Source: Candidatus Poribacteria bacterium (GTDB taxonomy: Bacteria > Poribacteria > WGA-4E > WGA-3G). Taken from it: 53,518 nucleotides of DNA. Location: contig VXPE01000005.1 in the NCBI GenBank assembly GCA_009839745.1, positions 3,261 to 56,778 on the forward strand, given 5' to 3'. The position numbers were made by a program, and so were the translations under genes. Below the pieces are notes generated by a model. The model was not told where the DNA came from and did not search any database. It saw only the letters and a program-made list of their open reading frames with translations. Shown one piece after another: positions 17,386 to 26,055 of the stretch. The first letter of the stretch is position 1; each line of letters begins with the position of its first letter.

Positions 17386-18429
17386 TTAGGTAGTGTAGCG
17401 ATCAATAAAATCCTTATTGTCAATATCTGGTTGACCTTGTCGGGCATAATACGAGGAAAAGCGTGATACAATATCCTTTACAAAAGACGGAGATATCTGA
17501 ATTGTAGGTTTTCCGAATTTTCCGTCAAAAACGTCTTGGTCAAGAGTCGTTAGTCTTCTGAAATTGAGGATCCCACCCTGAAAAAAATCAGTCGGCGGGA
17601 GCCAATGATAGTAAGTGCGTCTATTAGCAGAAAGTTCGCTGACTCTGTTTTTACTTTTGCTACCGCCCAATATCTTCTCTACGCTTTCGATCTCAACTAA
17701 AAGGATGTGATCTGTGTTGAGCACACCGTTTTCTCCTCTGGGAACGAGATCACAGGCTGGGCTCAGGACAACGAACCATTGGTCATCTGCTGTTACTATA
17801 CTCCCGGTTGTAATTCTATCTAACACTGAAGGATACAAGTAAAATTCTTCAGGAAAGCAAAGTTTCTCGTCTTCCTCAAGAAATTGAATGAGGTGATTTA
17901 GAGCGTATCGGAGGAGTGCTTTCTCGGTTCGTTCTGAATCTGTTTCTGCATAGGATATCCAAGTGTTTATCTGCGGTAGAAGGTTTTTGAGGAAAACGTC
18001 ATTAAGTCGTTGTTCTATTAGACCTCTGCCTCCCATGATACGGGTGAGGCCCGTGTCATAAATTTTCTGGAACAATAGCAAATCGGATGTATAGATTCCA
18101 TCCGACCGACGACGCGTATGGATAATGGATGGGTGATCGACCACGTCCTCCGGGAAAGCTGTAACGAAGATAATAGGTATTCTGGTAAATGAATCACCGA
18201 GTTGGCGAACGATTTTATTTCCGCCATCTGCATCGTTGCCCAATACCAGATCGATAATTACACCGTCGTAAGATCCATCAATTTTGTTTGATGCTTCTGA
18301 GAGATTTGCTGCGGTATCGGGTTCAACACCTTGATTGTTTTCGTCGTCATTGAAAACTTCTACCGCCTCCTTAAAGGCCTCTCGTTGATCTTCTTCGTCT
18401 TCAATGAGTAGAATTTTCATTGCACTCAT
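17386..18429 (-). CDS. Response receiver protein with unassigned C-terminal domain
   Basis: The first 125 residues form a receiver domain: acidic cluster LIEDEEDQ (residues 8-15), probable phospho-acceptor D60 in VIIDLVLG, and the switch threonine T90 in IIFVTAFPEDV. The usual lysine is not obvious. The rest (about 130-347) matches no DNA-binding or enzymatic output domain known to me; it contains VVLSPACDLVPRG (about residues 223-235), then a beta-rich stretch with ILLVEIESV and a YYHWLPP segment. It overlaps the kinase gene by 29 bases (20 if the second ATG at 18420 is used); AGGAGG lies just upstream. Cognate to the kinase by position and probably its phosphorylation target. Confidence 0.8.
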   Translation of the reverse strand: MSAMKILLIEDEEDQREAFKEAVEVFNDDENNQGVEPDTAANLSEASNKIDGSYDGVIIDLVLGNDADGGNKIVRQLGDSFTRIPIIFVTAFPEDVVDHPSIIHTRRRSDGIYTSDLLLFQKIYDTGLTRIMGGRGLIEQRLNDVFLKNLLPQINTWISYAETDSERTEKALLRYALNHLIQFLEEDEKLCFPEEFYLYPSVLDRITTGSIVTADDQWFVVLSPACDLVPRGENGVLNTDHILLVEIESVEKILGGSKSKNRVSELSANRRTYYHWLPPTDFFQGGILNFRRLTTLDQDVFDGKFGKPTIQISPSFVKDIVSRFSSYYARQGQPDIDNKDFIDRYTT

Positions 18430-20593
18430 TTTCCTCCTCTACTTTCGGTTGGAGCCTGAAATATGCCCCTTTATCAGATTCAAAGGCTACTAACTCAAGA
18501 TCGTTGCGATCTGCGGCTTCTCCAGCTATGGCTAGTCCTAGTCCACTCTTGCTTCCGGGTTTAGTGGAAAAGTCAGGTTCAAAAATTACCTCGCTGTCAA
18601 TATGTGCTGCCTTAATCCCTGGTCCAGTATCGCGATAGTCGATATGAACAAGACAACTCCCTTCGGTCTTGATGTCGATCATGATTTTCCGTACTGGACT
18701 TTCTTTCGCATCAATCCAATAGAGACTATTGTCCACAAGATTTGTGAAAATTTCATAGATATCCTGATACCAAGCGGAAAATTTGAAGTGATCAGGACCG
18801 ATGACATTTGCAGACACATTGTGCAATTTCATCTCATGTTCAAAGACCAGAAGAGTGTCCTCTATCGTTTTCTTCAGTTCTAATAACTCCTTTGGCCCGC
18901 GTTTTCCTACTGCAAGCGGATTCAGTCTGCCAAAGAGTTTGTCGAAAACCTTGGCATTTCGGTGTATACCGTCAGCAATCCTCTCAATTTTCTCAAGCTT
19001 CACCGGATCCTTGGTTTTCTGAAATGATTTGCACCAATGCTTGAGAGTATGGGTCTGGTTGTTGAAGTAGGCAATAGGCTTGCTAGCTTCGTGAAGAATT
19101 ACACGGACGATTTTCCCTAGGACAGCTTGGGCTTGGTAGATAGCGACAGCCTCTCGAATTTCGTCAACCACCTTGTTTTTTGCTTCAGTATCTTGATTAA
19201 TAAGTTTAATGATTTCGTCAGTAGTTGTTTGGTCAACTGTCCTTTTGGTAAGTTGTGTTTGGACATTCTGTTTCAAGACATCAGACGAAAAAAGACTTTG
19301 CAGACTCTGTTCTACCCTAATGGCAGGTCGACTCAAACCCTCTTTTCTTCTGTAAATATAGCGCCGGACTTCAAGTTCTGTTAATACCTTCTCTGTGACT
19401 TTCTTTAATTGTTCAAACGCTCGATTTTCCCTGAGTCCGTCCCGGGCACTTTTTTCAATCAAACCGGACTGATCCTGGGACTGAATTTGGACGTATCCAA
19501 TTGCTTGATTACTGCCGATACAGCGAGTCGGGTTTTGAATACGACGCTCATTAAGTTTGAGCCAATCAAATTCGGCATCGCCTAGAGGTCGGATCCGGAA
19601 GCCATTTCGGTAAACAGCGATACCGTTATTTGCGTTTAGGAGCTGCCGTGCCTCTCTTTTTCTCACGTAGTTGCCTGATTCATCCGTAAGTCCGCGTTTA
19701 ATCAGGGAGGTAATGGCTTCCGCGTCGCGATCATAGACTCGGATATCAATGTCAAGTTCACCACAGCTCGTAGCCCCTTCAAAATCGAATAGAATCTGCT
19801 CATCTAGAATATTACGGGCTTTCTGCGATGTATAGGTCAGAACTCCTTTACCGTTGCTGCCAATGGCCCCTGAAATTTTATAGTCAAATAGATCTAGCAG
19901 AGGATATGGTTCAATGGTTTCCTTAATGTCCGCCATTCCAGGAAAACCTTCGACTGTCAAATGTATCTGGAACACATCGCTACTATCTTCATGACTAAAT
20001 GTGCTAATTGTAGGTGATGTTAGTTTCTTTAATTCAAACCGGAGTTTGTCGAACCGATCTTCATTCCAATCAACAAGAAGCTTGCTATCCCCATTTATAG
20101 TCAAGCACGTTCCTTGTGATTCAGAAACTTGTGTTGTTTTAACCAATACTTCTACATCATCTAGGTATTGACCCTTCTCAAAGTCTGACCATTCAATATG
20201 TACTGTAGTTTTCTCACCTTCGTCGGTAACCGTTTTAAGTGATAGATTCGTACCGAGAATCGATGCAGCATAGCGTCCTACCCCTTTACTTCCTTGTAGT
20301 GTTCGCCCAGAACGACTATGCTGCTTTTCTACCTTGTCCTGGGTTGATGGCACCAGCCACTTTTTGATGACATCATCTCTGGACATACCGTGCCCATGAT
20401 CAGAGATGACGATGGAATATTCGCTAAGGTTTGGAATCTTCTTAAATTCTACGTCCACCTGAGGTGAGTCGGCATCATAAGCGTTTTTTACTAGTTCAAT
20501 AACAGCGGCATAATTATCCTGAATGAGATCACGACCTATGGTGAGAATGTGTCGTCCCGCAGGTCTAATCTTATAGTTTGTGTTAGTGTTCAT
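18401..20593 (-). CDS. Double-GHKL protein: MutL/Hsp90-like ATPase fused to a histidine kinase
   Basis: The 730-residue protein (ATG at 20593; an upstream ATG at 20641 has poor spacing) has two ATP-binding modules. The N-terminal GHKL domain shows ELVKNAYDAD (about 33-42), DHGHGM and GSKGVGRYA, the Hsp90/MutL/MORC form. A transducer-like middle region follows (VYRNGFRIRPLG). The C-terminal half is a histidine kinase: H-box ILHEASKPI with probable phosphohistidine H501, N-box NLVDNS (618), DTGPGI (655) and GLGLAI (684). No membrane segment is visible, so it acts in the cytoplasm. It is the first gene of the kinase-receiver-mod-small protein-res operon. MutL/MORC-like ATPases associated with restriction systems have been described; this fusion with a kinase and receiver is the notable part. 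Confidence 0.85.
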   Translation of the reverse strand: MNTNTNYKIRPAGRHILTIGRDLIQDNYAAVIELVKNAYDADSPQVDVEFKKIPNLSEYSIVISDHGHGMSRDDVIKKWLVPSTQDKVEKQHSRSGRTLQGSKGVGRYAASILGTNLSLKTVTDEGEKTTVHIEWSDFEKGQYLDDVEVLVKTTQVSESQGTCLTINGDSKLLVDWNEDRFDKLRFELKKLTSPTISTFSHEDSSDVFQIHLTVEGFPGMADIKETIEPYPLLDLFDYKISGAIGSNGKGVLTYTSQKARNILDEQILFDFEGATSCGELDIDIRVYDRDAEAITSLIKRGLTDESGNYVRKREARQLLNANNGIAVYRNGFRIRPLGDAEFDWLKLNERRIQNPTRCIGSNQAIGYVQIQSQDQSGLIEKSARDGLRENRAFEQLKKVTEKVLTELEVRRYIYRRKEGLSRPAIRVEQSLQSLFSSDVLKQNVQTQLTKRTVDQTTTDEIIKLINQDTEAKNKVVDEIREAVAIYQAQAVLGKIVRVILHEASKPIAYFNNQTHTLKHWCKSFQKTKDPVKLEKIERIADGIHRNAKVFDKLFGRLNPLAVGKRGPKELLELKKTIEDTLLVFEHEMKLHNVSANVIGPDHFKFSAWYQDIYEIFTNLVDNSLYWIDAKESPVRKIMIDIKTEGSCLVHIDYRDTGPGIKAAHIDSEVIFEPDFSTKPGSKSGLGLAIAGEAADRNDLELVAFESDKGAYFRLQPKVEEENECNENSTH

Positions 20594-20896
20594 GATTCCC
20601 AATTTCCTTGAATCTTTCAGAAATCCTACATGCCCTTCCAAAAAGATCGAGATGATTAGGTTTACTGCTTATAACAAGATACTCCAATCATTCTTGCTAT
20701 AATGAACCCCCTGCATATTACAATTCGACGTTTAAATAAAAAGATGCTAAATTTATTTATAGTCTATTATACCTTAGAACCAAAATGGTATCAAACAGTT
20801 TCAAGAATACAACCGAACATGCCTGATTTTGGTTTTCTGACAGAAAAGAAGTGGAGAGACTAAGATTGTTTGCCCTATTAGCGCGTGGTTTAGGTC
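20594..20896. other. Leader and promoter region upstream of the kinase gene
   Basis: An AT-rich 303-base gap with no gene. It contains the promoter at 20766-20794 and, on the minus strand, about 165 bases of putative leader whose role is not evident. Confidence 0.5.
20766..20794 (-). promoter_or_regulatory. Sigma70-type promoter of the kinase-restriction operon
   Basis: Minus-strand TTGATA (20789-20794), 17-base spacer, TATAAT (20766-20771). A perfect -10 box with ideal spacing about 170 bases upstream of the kinase ATG, leaving a long untranslated leader. Confidence 0.65.
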
Positions 20897-21385
20897 TTAT
20901 TGCTCCCGTTCATCCGAATCAAAGGGCGAATCGAACTTTATGGATATTTTCCCTTCTTTGATTGACTGATTCAGTACTTCAATGTCTTCTTCCGTGAGAT
21001 GGGGTGGTTTTTCCATCGCTTTAATGAGACGTTGTGCAGCGGCATTTTTTCCCTTTTCTGTAATTCCTTTTACTCGTTTATCTCTTTGAAGTTTGGCATC
21101 CGCTTTTATCTGTTCGTGCGGAATCCCTCTAAGTTGAGAGGCAAGAAAACTAACACACTTACACATTTGCCCATTAGCATTGCTGAATTCAACCTCGTAT
21201 GCTTCGCCATTTGAAAGGATTTCAACGACTGTGCCGATGTCTCCACGCTTGAGATTATGCTCAGGGACATCTTGTGTGAGCGCGACGACATCCAGAAGTT
21301 TGATTTTGCCTTTTTCTGTAGGTTCGTGGTTGCGTTCAGGCACGCTATCTGTATTCAAGGTATTATCGGAAAATTTGTTTTTCAT
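20897..21385 (-). CDS. DUF4926-like domain protein with antitoxin-like tail
   Basis: A 162-residue soluble protein. Residues 28-75 (KLLDVVALTQDVPEHNLKRG, then DIGTVVEIL and YEVEFSNANG) resemble the small beta-barrel DUF4926 domain often found alone near toxin-antitoxin or mobile loci. The C-terminal third is acidic and helical (LTEEDIEVLNQSIKEGKI, FDSPFDSD), reminiscent of an antitoxin tail. It is a fusion of two short modules rather than the usual stand-alone DUF4926. Same strand as the restriction operon but separated from it by a promoter. The family call is by eye and tentative. Confidence 0.6.
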   Translation of the reverse strand: MKNKFSDNTLNTDSVPERNHEPTEKGKIKLLDVVALTQDVPEHNLKRGDIGTVVEILSNGEAYEVEFSNANGQMCKCVSFLASQLRGIPHEQIKADAKLQRDKRVKGITEKGKNAAAQRLIKAMEKPPHLTEEDIEVLNQSIKEGKISIKFDSPFDSDEREQ

Positions 21386-21895
21386 CGTCCACTCGAAGGT
21401 TTCGTCCTACATGTTCAAAGCGAGCAGCTTTTGAGAAAGACAGTGGCAACCTACCAATAGGTGCTAATGTTCCAAAATGTTACGTTTTTATAACATTTTT
21501 AAATTGGCATTTCTGTGCGTGTTTCGGTTGAGAACCCACTGGTGGTGTGGGTTCCTTGGGGGTCTCTCCTGTCGCGATTTTTTTTGAAAAAAATAATTTG
21601 GTGAAAAGTGTAACATTTTTCATTTTTTCGCCGGACTTCCAATATCCACCTGATCCACTATCCTTCGCTTTGCAGGATAAGGGCAGTATAGGATTGTAAC
21701 ATTGTTTTTCGCCGTTGAGATTTTAAAATAAGTATAGCATTAAGTTAGGAAGGTTTCAAGTTTAAATATCAAGAAAGTGGACGGGGACAGCAAGAGGTGC
21801 GTGAATAAAGGCGAGGTTAGGAAATCTCGCCTGCTGGGCAGAGATCCGATGTTCAGCGAAAACGTTTGAATTCACACGCGTAATATGCTATGATG
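21386..21895. other. AT-rich intergenic region with repeated TAACATTT sites and a hairpin
   Basis: No gene is seen in 510 bases. A 9-bp perfect inverted repeat AAAATGTTA/TAACATTTT lies at 21474-21482/21491-21499; TGTAACATT-like sites recur near 21609-21620 and 21695-21703. A GC-richer hairpin GAACCCAC/GTGGGTTC lies at 21532-21539/21547-21554. The repeated sites could be operators upstream of the DUF4926-like gene or a dispersed repeat. Confidence 0.4.
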
Positions 21896-23086
21896 TTAGC
21901 TGCGCGGGAAAAACGTATCAATTCCGGCTTCAACGTCTTCAATCGGATGTCCGTGTTGCTGCTGATAATTTTCGTGGGTGTCGCGCTCTGCTGCTGTTAG
22001 GTCTGTCAGAGGGAAAACAATCGCTTCTCTGCTCCGATTCCCGGATTCTTTCATGGCGATGTTCATCTCTTGGTCCTGCCGCGCGAGTGCTGCGCCGTAT
22101 TCAGGTTCCGTATCGTTAAGCACAGCCGTGGCGATACTGAGGAGCTCATCTGCGACTGCCATCTGTCTCTCAGGAATGGGATAGTCTTTGAGCGGGTTTT
22201 CCCATGTCACGGTTTGTTCAGGCAATTGCAACTCGATCTTCTCAATGACTTCAACGCCATCTACGTCAATTGTGGTTCGCTCGGGACGGTAAGCGATCCC
22301 TTGTGCGCCAGATTGTAGATCGTCTGCGGGTGTTACGTAGATATCCTCACCGACGATGGCACCTTTGCTACCATCGATCTGCGAAATACCGGTTTGTCCG
22401 CGTCCCAAGGATCGGGCGTGGATAACGTTGGAATACACCATGAGAGCAGTCGCGTTGTTGTCGAATTCAATGAAGCCGAGACTCCAGTTTTCGCTTGTAT
22501 GCTGCCGCTTCATTCGGTCGATAATCGGAATGACAGGGCTTGTTTGTGTGATACCGAGCATAGATTTTGGAGGAGCCCCCGCACGGAGGCGGAGCATGCT
22601 CATCCCATGATGCCCTCCTTCATGGAAAATTCGGTAGATTCGAGCGACTTCGCCGATAACGTCTGCTTCAATTACCTTTGATAAAAACCGCTCACGTGGC
22701 ACACGATAATAGTTTTCAGCGATCTCAAGTTTGACATTATTCGCTTTAGCACGCTCAATTATCAGGTCTGCTGTGGGGAGTGTAACAGTAATAGGTGTTT
22801 CACAAAGGATGTGAACACCGGCATCCGCCATAAAACATGCAATCGCGTGATGTGCGGGAGCCGGGGCAGTAATATCAACGACATCCAGTTGTTCATGGGC
22901 AACGAGGTCTCGGACATTGGTGTACGGGGTCGCCCCATATTGTTTGGCGTAGTGCGTTGCCACTTCCTCGTCTATATCGCAAATTGCAACGAGATTGTAA
23001 ATATGTTTGAGTTTCGAAATAACAGGTAGATGCGCAGCGCTGCCTCGCCTGCCTGCACCCACTAAAGCGATATTAAGTTTGGACAT
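21896..23086 (-). CDS. Gfo/Idh/MocA family oxidoreductase
   Basis: NAD(P)-dependent dehydrogenase of the glucose-fructose oxidoreductase/inositol dehydrogenase superfamily. The Rossmann motif GAGRRGSAAHLP, ICDIDEEVATHYAKQYGA and the LCETPITVT segment (in place of the usual EKP, so the catalytic-lysine position is not standard) are followed by IAENYYRVPRERF and a C-terminal beta-sheet domain. ATG at 23086 has a clear AAGGAG; the longer frame from 23200 adds an unconvincing N-terminus. 396 residues. Likely a sugar or polyol dehydrogenase; substrate unknown. The missing EKP lysine (ETP here) could mean altered activity. Confidence 0.88.
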   Translation of the reverse strand: MSKLNIALVGAGRRGSAAHLPVISKLKHIYNLVAICDIDEEVATHYAKQYGATPYTNVRDLVAHEQLDVVDITAPAPAHHAIACFMADAGVHILCETPITVTLPTADLIIERAKANNVKLEIAENYYRVPRERFLSKVIEADVIGEVARIYRIFHEGGHHGMSMLRLRAGAPPKSMLGITQTSPVIPIIDRMKRQHTSENWSLGFIEFDNNATALMVYSNVIHARSLGRGQTGISQIDGSKGAIVGEDIYVTPADDLQSGAQGIAYRPERTTIDVDGVEVIEKIELQLPEQTVTWENPLKDYPIPERQMAVADELLSIATAVLNDTEPEYGAALARQDQEMNIAMKESGNRSREAIVFPLTDLTAAERDTHENYQQQHGHPIEDVEAGIDTFFPRS

Positions 23087-23222
23087 GGGAGGTCTCCTTA
23101 TTTCGTTTGTAATGAAGATAGCAGTTATGTGGAAATGTGTCAACGAAAACCTTGGGCATTTATGGGAAAATAATCTAAGTTGTTTCCTGTATCGCATCAT
23201 CGATTAGATTGCGGTTACGCCT

Positions 23223-23250
23223 GCGCAAACTAAAAGTTTACGCTACAAAA
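23223..23250. repeat. Dispersed repeat, second copy
   Basis: GCGCAAACTAAAAGTTTACG followed by CTACAAAA matches, with few differences, the core of the element at 6748-6771. It lies in the intergenic space 5' of two divergent genes. Confidence 0.55.
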
Positions 23251-23306
23251 CACCGTAGATAATGAAATCTCGTCAGCAAAGAGAGCCACATAAGCCCTGA
23301 AGATAT

Positions 23307-24065
23307 ATGTTAGCCATCATCCTCAAAGAGCTCCATTGCTATTGTAATTCTACCAAATATCGGCGCATCCAGTTTTTGATTATATGTGTCCTTGCGCTGC
23401 TTTTGTTCGTGGCAACGGTTGAATTCTATGCCGACAGTCGCACGGGAAAACCTATAGATGTCGGGAAACAGACGTATACGCTTTTTATCATCGCTCTTTT
23501 GATTGTGCAATTTTGGGTGCCACGGCATGCGGTTGAGGCGTGGTGTATGGAAAGAACTCACACGTCTTATCCAGCACGTCTACGGGAATATGGGCAGAAC
23601 GGCGCATTTCTCGCGCTAACGCCATTGACGAATTGGAAAATCCTTGGAGGTAAGCTCAGTGCAATTGTAGTGTGGACGCTGTGGAGTATTTGGCTATCCA
23701 TTCCACTGTTGGCACTCTCAACCTACATAGGCGGTTTGACAGTGGCGCAATTGGTGAGATGTGGGGCAGTCTTATTGGTAAGTTGTATTTTTTATGCCCT
23801 TATCGGCGTGAGCTTTGCGTTATGGAATTCTTCCATTCGGGCAAAGCACGTAAGTTACGGTGTGGTTCTGCTCACAACTTTTCTTCCACTGGTTCCAGTC
23901 CCGCCATTCAACACAATCCCGTTGTTTGCGGCGATGAGTCCACTGTGTGCGATGTTATCAATTCTTGACGCGGATCCAACGCACTTGTGGATGTGGAACA
24001 TCGGATTGTTTTGTGTGCTATCCGTGTTACTTTTCCCTATTCTGTTGAGACAGATGCGTTTCTGA
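23307..24065 (+). CDS. ABC-2-like polytopic membrane protein
   Basis: A 252-residue protein with about six hydrophobic segments (around residues 22-40, 56-76, 108-135, 145-172, 178-200, 228-248). The layout, with a polar N-terminus beginning MLAIILKELH and a hydrophilic segment before LTPLTNWKILGGKLSA, resembles the permease subunit of ABC-2 type exporters (the LTPLT...ILxGKL segment is typical). No ATPase gene is adjacent, so it may pair with one encoded elsewhere. It ends 20 bases before the next membrane-protein gene and is probably co-transcribed with it. Confidence 0.7.
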   Translation: MLAIILKELHCYCNSTKYRRIQFLIICVLALLLFVATVEFYADSRTGKPIDVGKQTYTLFIIALLIVQFWVPRHAVEAWCMERTHTSYPARLREYGQNGAFLALTPLTNWKILGGKLSAIVVWTLWSIWLSIPLLALSTYIGGLTVAQLVRCGAVLLVSCIFYALIGVSFALWNSSIRAKHVSYGVVLLTTFLPLVPVPPFNTIPLFAAMSPLCAMLSILDADPTHLWMWNIGLFCVLSVLLFPILLRQMRF

Positions 24066-24085
24066 AAATATATATTATTGAAAGC

Positions 24086-26032
24086 ATGACAAATACATCA
24101 AAACATCCCTCAACCCATCAAGAGACACCGCGACCTGCACACCCCGGTGTAACCTTCCGTGCGATCTTAATCGGCATTGTCCTCATACCGCCCAACACCT
24201 ATTTTATCATGGCGAACCATCTCCGTTACTGGAGCACCTTACCCACAACGATGTCGCTGATTTACAACGTGGTGGTCACATTGGTGGTGGTGACGTGCCT
24301 CAATTTCTTGCTCAAATTGCTATTGCCCCGTTTCGCGCTCCGACAGGGAGAACTGCTCACTATCTACGTCATCCTCTCTATCTCATCGGCGATTGCGGGG
24401 CATGATATGATGCAGACGGTCGTGCCTGTGATCCCGAACGGTTTTTGGTTTGCGACTCCCGAAAATGAATGGCAACAACTCTTCTGGCGGCACCTCCCGA
24501 ATTGGATGACCCTCAGTGAGTTGTCCGTCTTGCAAGATTTCTACGATGGCGATACAACCTTTTATACACAAAGGTATCTGTCAGCATGGTGGGAACCGAT
24601 TTTATGGTGGACTATTTTTTTGTCTGTTCTGATTTGGGTGATGATTTGCATCGATCTGCTCCTCCGGAAACAGTGGATTGAACGGGAGCGGCTCAGTTAC
24701 CCAATTGTCCGCCTACCGATAGAGATGACCTACTCAGATGGCAGACTCTTTAAAAACAGAATGTTGTGGGCAGGGTTCGCGATTGCGGGGGGTATCGACC
24801 TGATTAACGGCATCCATGCGTTCTTTCCAACGTTTCCAGAGATACCGGTTCGTAAGGCAGACCTCGGCATCTATTTCACCGAGAAACCGTGGGATGCAAT
24901 GGGCTGGACCCCTGTCTATATTCTCTCATTCGGTGTAGGGCTTGCTTTTTTAATGCCGTTGGAGATGTCGTTTTCGCTCTGGTTTTTCTACCTGTTTTGG
25001 AAAGGGGAACGCATTTTGGGACGGGCGATGGGACTTCAAGTTTTGCCCGGTTTTCCCTATGATGGACCACAAGGGGTAGGTGCGTATCTGGCTATCGCCT
25101 GTTTCGGACTCTACGGTGGACGCAAACACTTCTATGCCATATTCAGAAACCTTATCGGGAAAAAAGATACAAATCTTCCACCGGAGATGCAAGATTCAAC
25201 GGACTATCGATGGCCACTGGCAGGATTGATCGGCGGTGTTCTTTTTCTCTTCATCTTTTCACACCGTGGCGGGATGGCGATCTGGATGATAGCTTTGTAT
25301 TTCGCCATCTATTATCTGCTTGCGTTGGGAATCACACGCGTCCGTGCCGAGGTCGGACCCCCGACCCATGAGATGTTCGTCGCTAACCCCCGACAATTTA
25401 TCATAGATTCACTCGGTTCTCGCATGATTCCGCCACCGAGTTTAACGATGATGTCGCTCTATTTCGCGTTTAATCGTGGGTACCGCGCCCATCCGATGCC
25501 TCATACGTTAGAAGGTTTTAAACTCGTGGAAGTGGCGAATATGCGTGCAGGACGGATGGTCGTGGCACTGATGTGCGGTGTCTTTTTTGGGATTCTCGCT
25601 TCGTTTTGGGCATACTTGGTGGTTTCTTACAAGATAGGTGCGAACCCTGGATTGGGAAGCGGGGGTTACAATATGCTCCGCTCGTGGCTCTACTATCCGA
25701 CAGAAACGGACATCCCCGCCGTGACGTTTATGGGAGTCGGTTTTCTATTTACGGGGTTGCTGTGGTGGATGCGTACCCGTTTTCCGATGTTCCCGTTTCA
25801 TCCTACCGGTTATGCGGTGGCGAGTAGCATGTGGACCTTCGGTTGGCTTTGGTTCTCCGTGCTGATTAGCTGGGGTATCAAGAATCTCATTTTGCGGTTC
25901 GGTGGGATTCGGCTCTATCACCGCGTGTTACCCCTGTTTTTGGGACTCATCCTCGGGCAATTTATTGTCGGCGGCACATGGGTCCTGATTCGGCTTATCT
26001 GGGGTGTGTCCGTTTATTCATTTTATCGTTAG
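24086..26032 (+). CDS. Large polytopic membrane protein (DUF6785/DUF6784-like)
   Basis: A 648-residue protein with twelve or more hydrophobic segments spread over the full length and a short polar N-terminus (TSKHPSTHQETPRPAHPG). It resembles the large uncharacterised integral membrane proteins annotated with DUF6785/DUF6784 that recur in poribacterial and planctomycete genomes; this assignment is from memory of the pattern (RQGELLTIYVI, IPNGFWFATPENEW, ARVRAEVGPPTHE-type segment reading TRVRAEVGPPTHE). It may act as a transporter but no substrate is known. ATG at 24086 is chosen; the frame extends to 23987 within the preceding gene. Confidence 0.75.
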   Translation: MTNTSKHPSTHQETPRPAHPGVTFRAILIGIVLIPPNTYFIMANHLRYWSTLPTTMSLIYNVVVTLVVVTCLNFLLKLLLPRFALRQGELLTIYVILSISSAIAGHDMMQTVVPVIPNGFWFATPENEWQQLFWRHLPNWMTLSELSVLQDFYDGDTTFYTQRYLSAWWEPILWWTIFLSVLIWVMICIDLLLRKQWIERERLSYPIVRLPIEMTYSDGRLFKNRMLWAGFAIAGGIDLINGIHAFFPTFPEIPVRKADLGIYFTEKPWDAMGWTPVYILSFGVGLAFLMPLEMSFSLWFFYLFWKGERILGRAMGLQVLPGFPYDGPQGVGAYLAIACFGLYGGRKHFYAIFRNLIGKKDTNLPPEMQDSTDYRWPLAGLIGGVLFLFIFSHRGGMAIWMIALYFAIYYLLALGITRVRAEVGPPTHEMFVANPRQFIIDSLGSRMIPPPSLTMMSLYFAFNRGYRAHPMPHTLEGFKLVEVANMRAGRMVVALMCGVFFGILASFWAYLVVSYKIGANPGLGSGGYNMLRSWLYYPTETDIPAVTFMGVGFLFTGLLWWMRTRFPMFPFHPTGYAVASSMWTFGWLWFSVLISWGIKNLILRFGGIRLYHRVLPLFLGLILGQFIVGGTWVLIRLIWGVSVYSFYR

Positions 26033-26033
26033 G

Positions 26034-26049
26034 TTGTCAAGATTGACAA
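26034..26049. other. 16-bp palindrome between convergent genes
   Basis: TTGTCAA-GA-TTGACAA is a perfect inverted repeat between the plus-strand membrane gene and the minus-strand epimerase. It is too short and lacks the T-run of a classical terminator; its role is unknown. Confidence 0.35.
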
Positions 26050-26055
26050 TTACCA

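Noticed and set aside
18401-20593. Assignment of the kinase-receiver pair to the Detocs defence system
   Set aside because: Detocs uses TPR-bearing kinases and a purine nucleoside phosphorylase effector; neither feature is visible here.
21532-21554. Hairpin GAACCCAC/GTGGGTTC as a rho-independent terminator
   Set aside because: No T-run follows on either strand, and it lies upstream rather than downstream of the neighbouring minus-strand gene.
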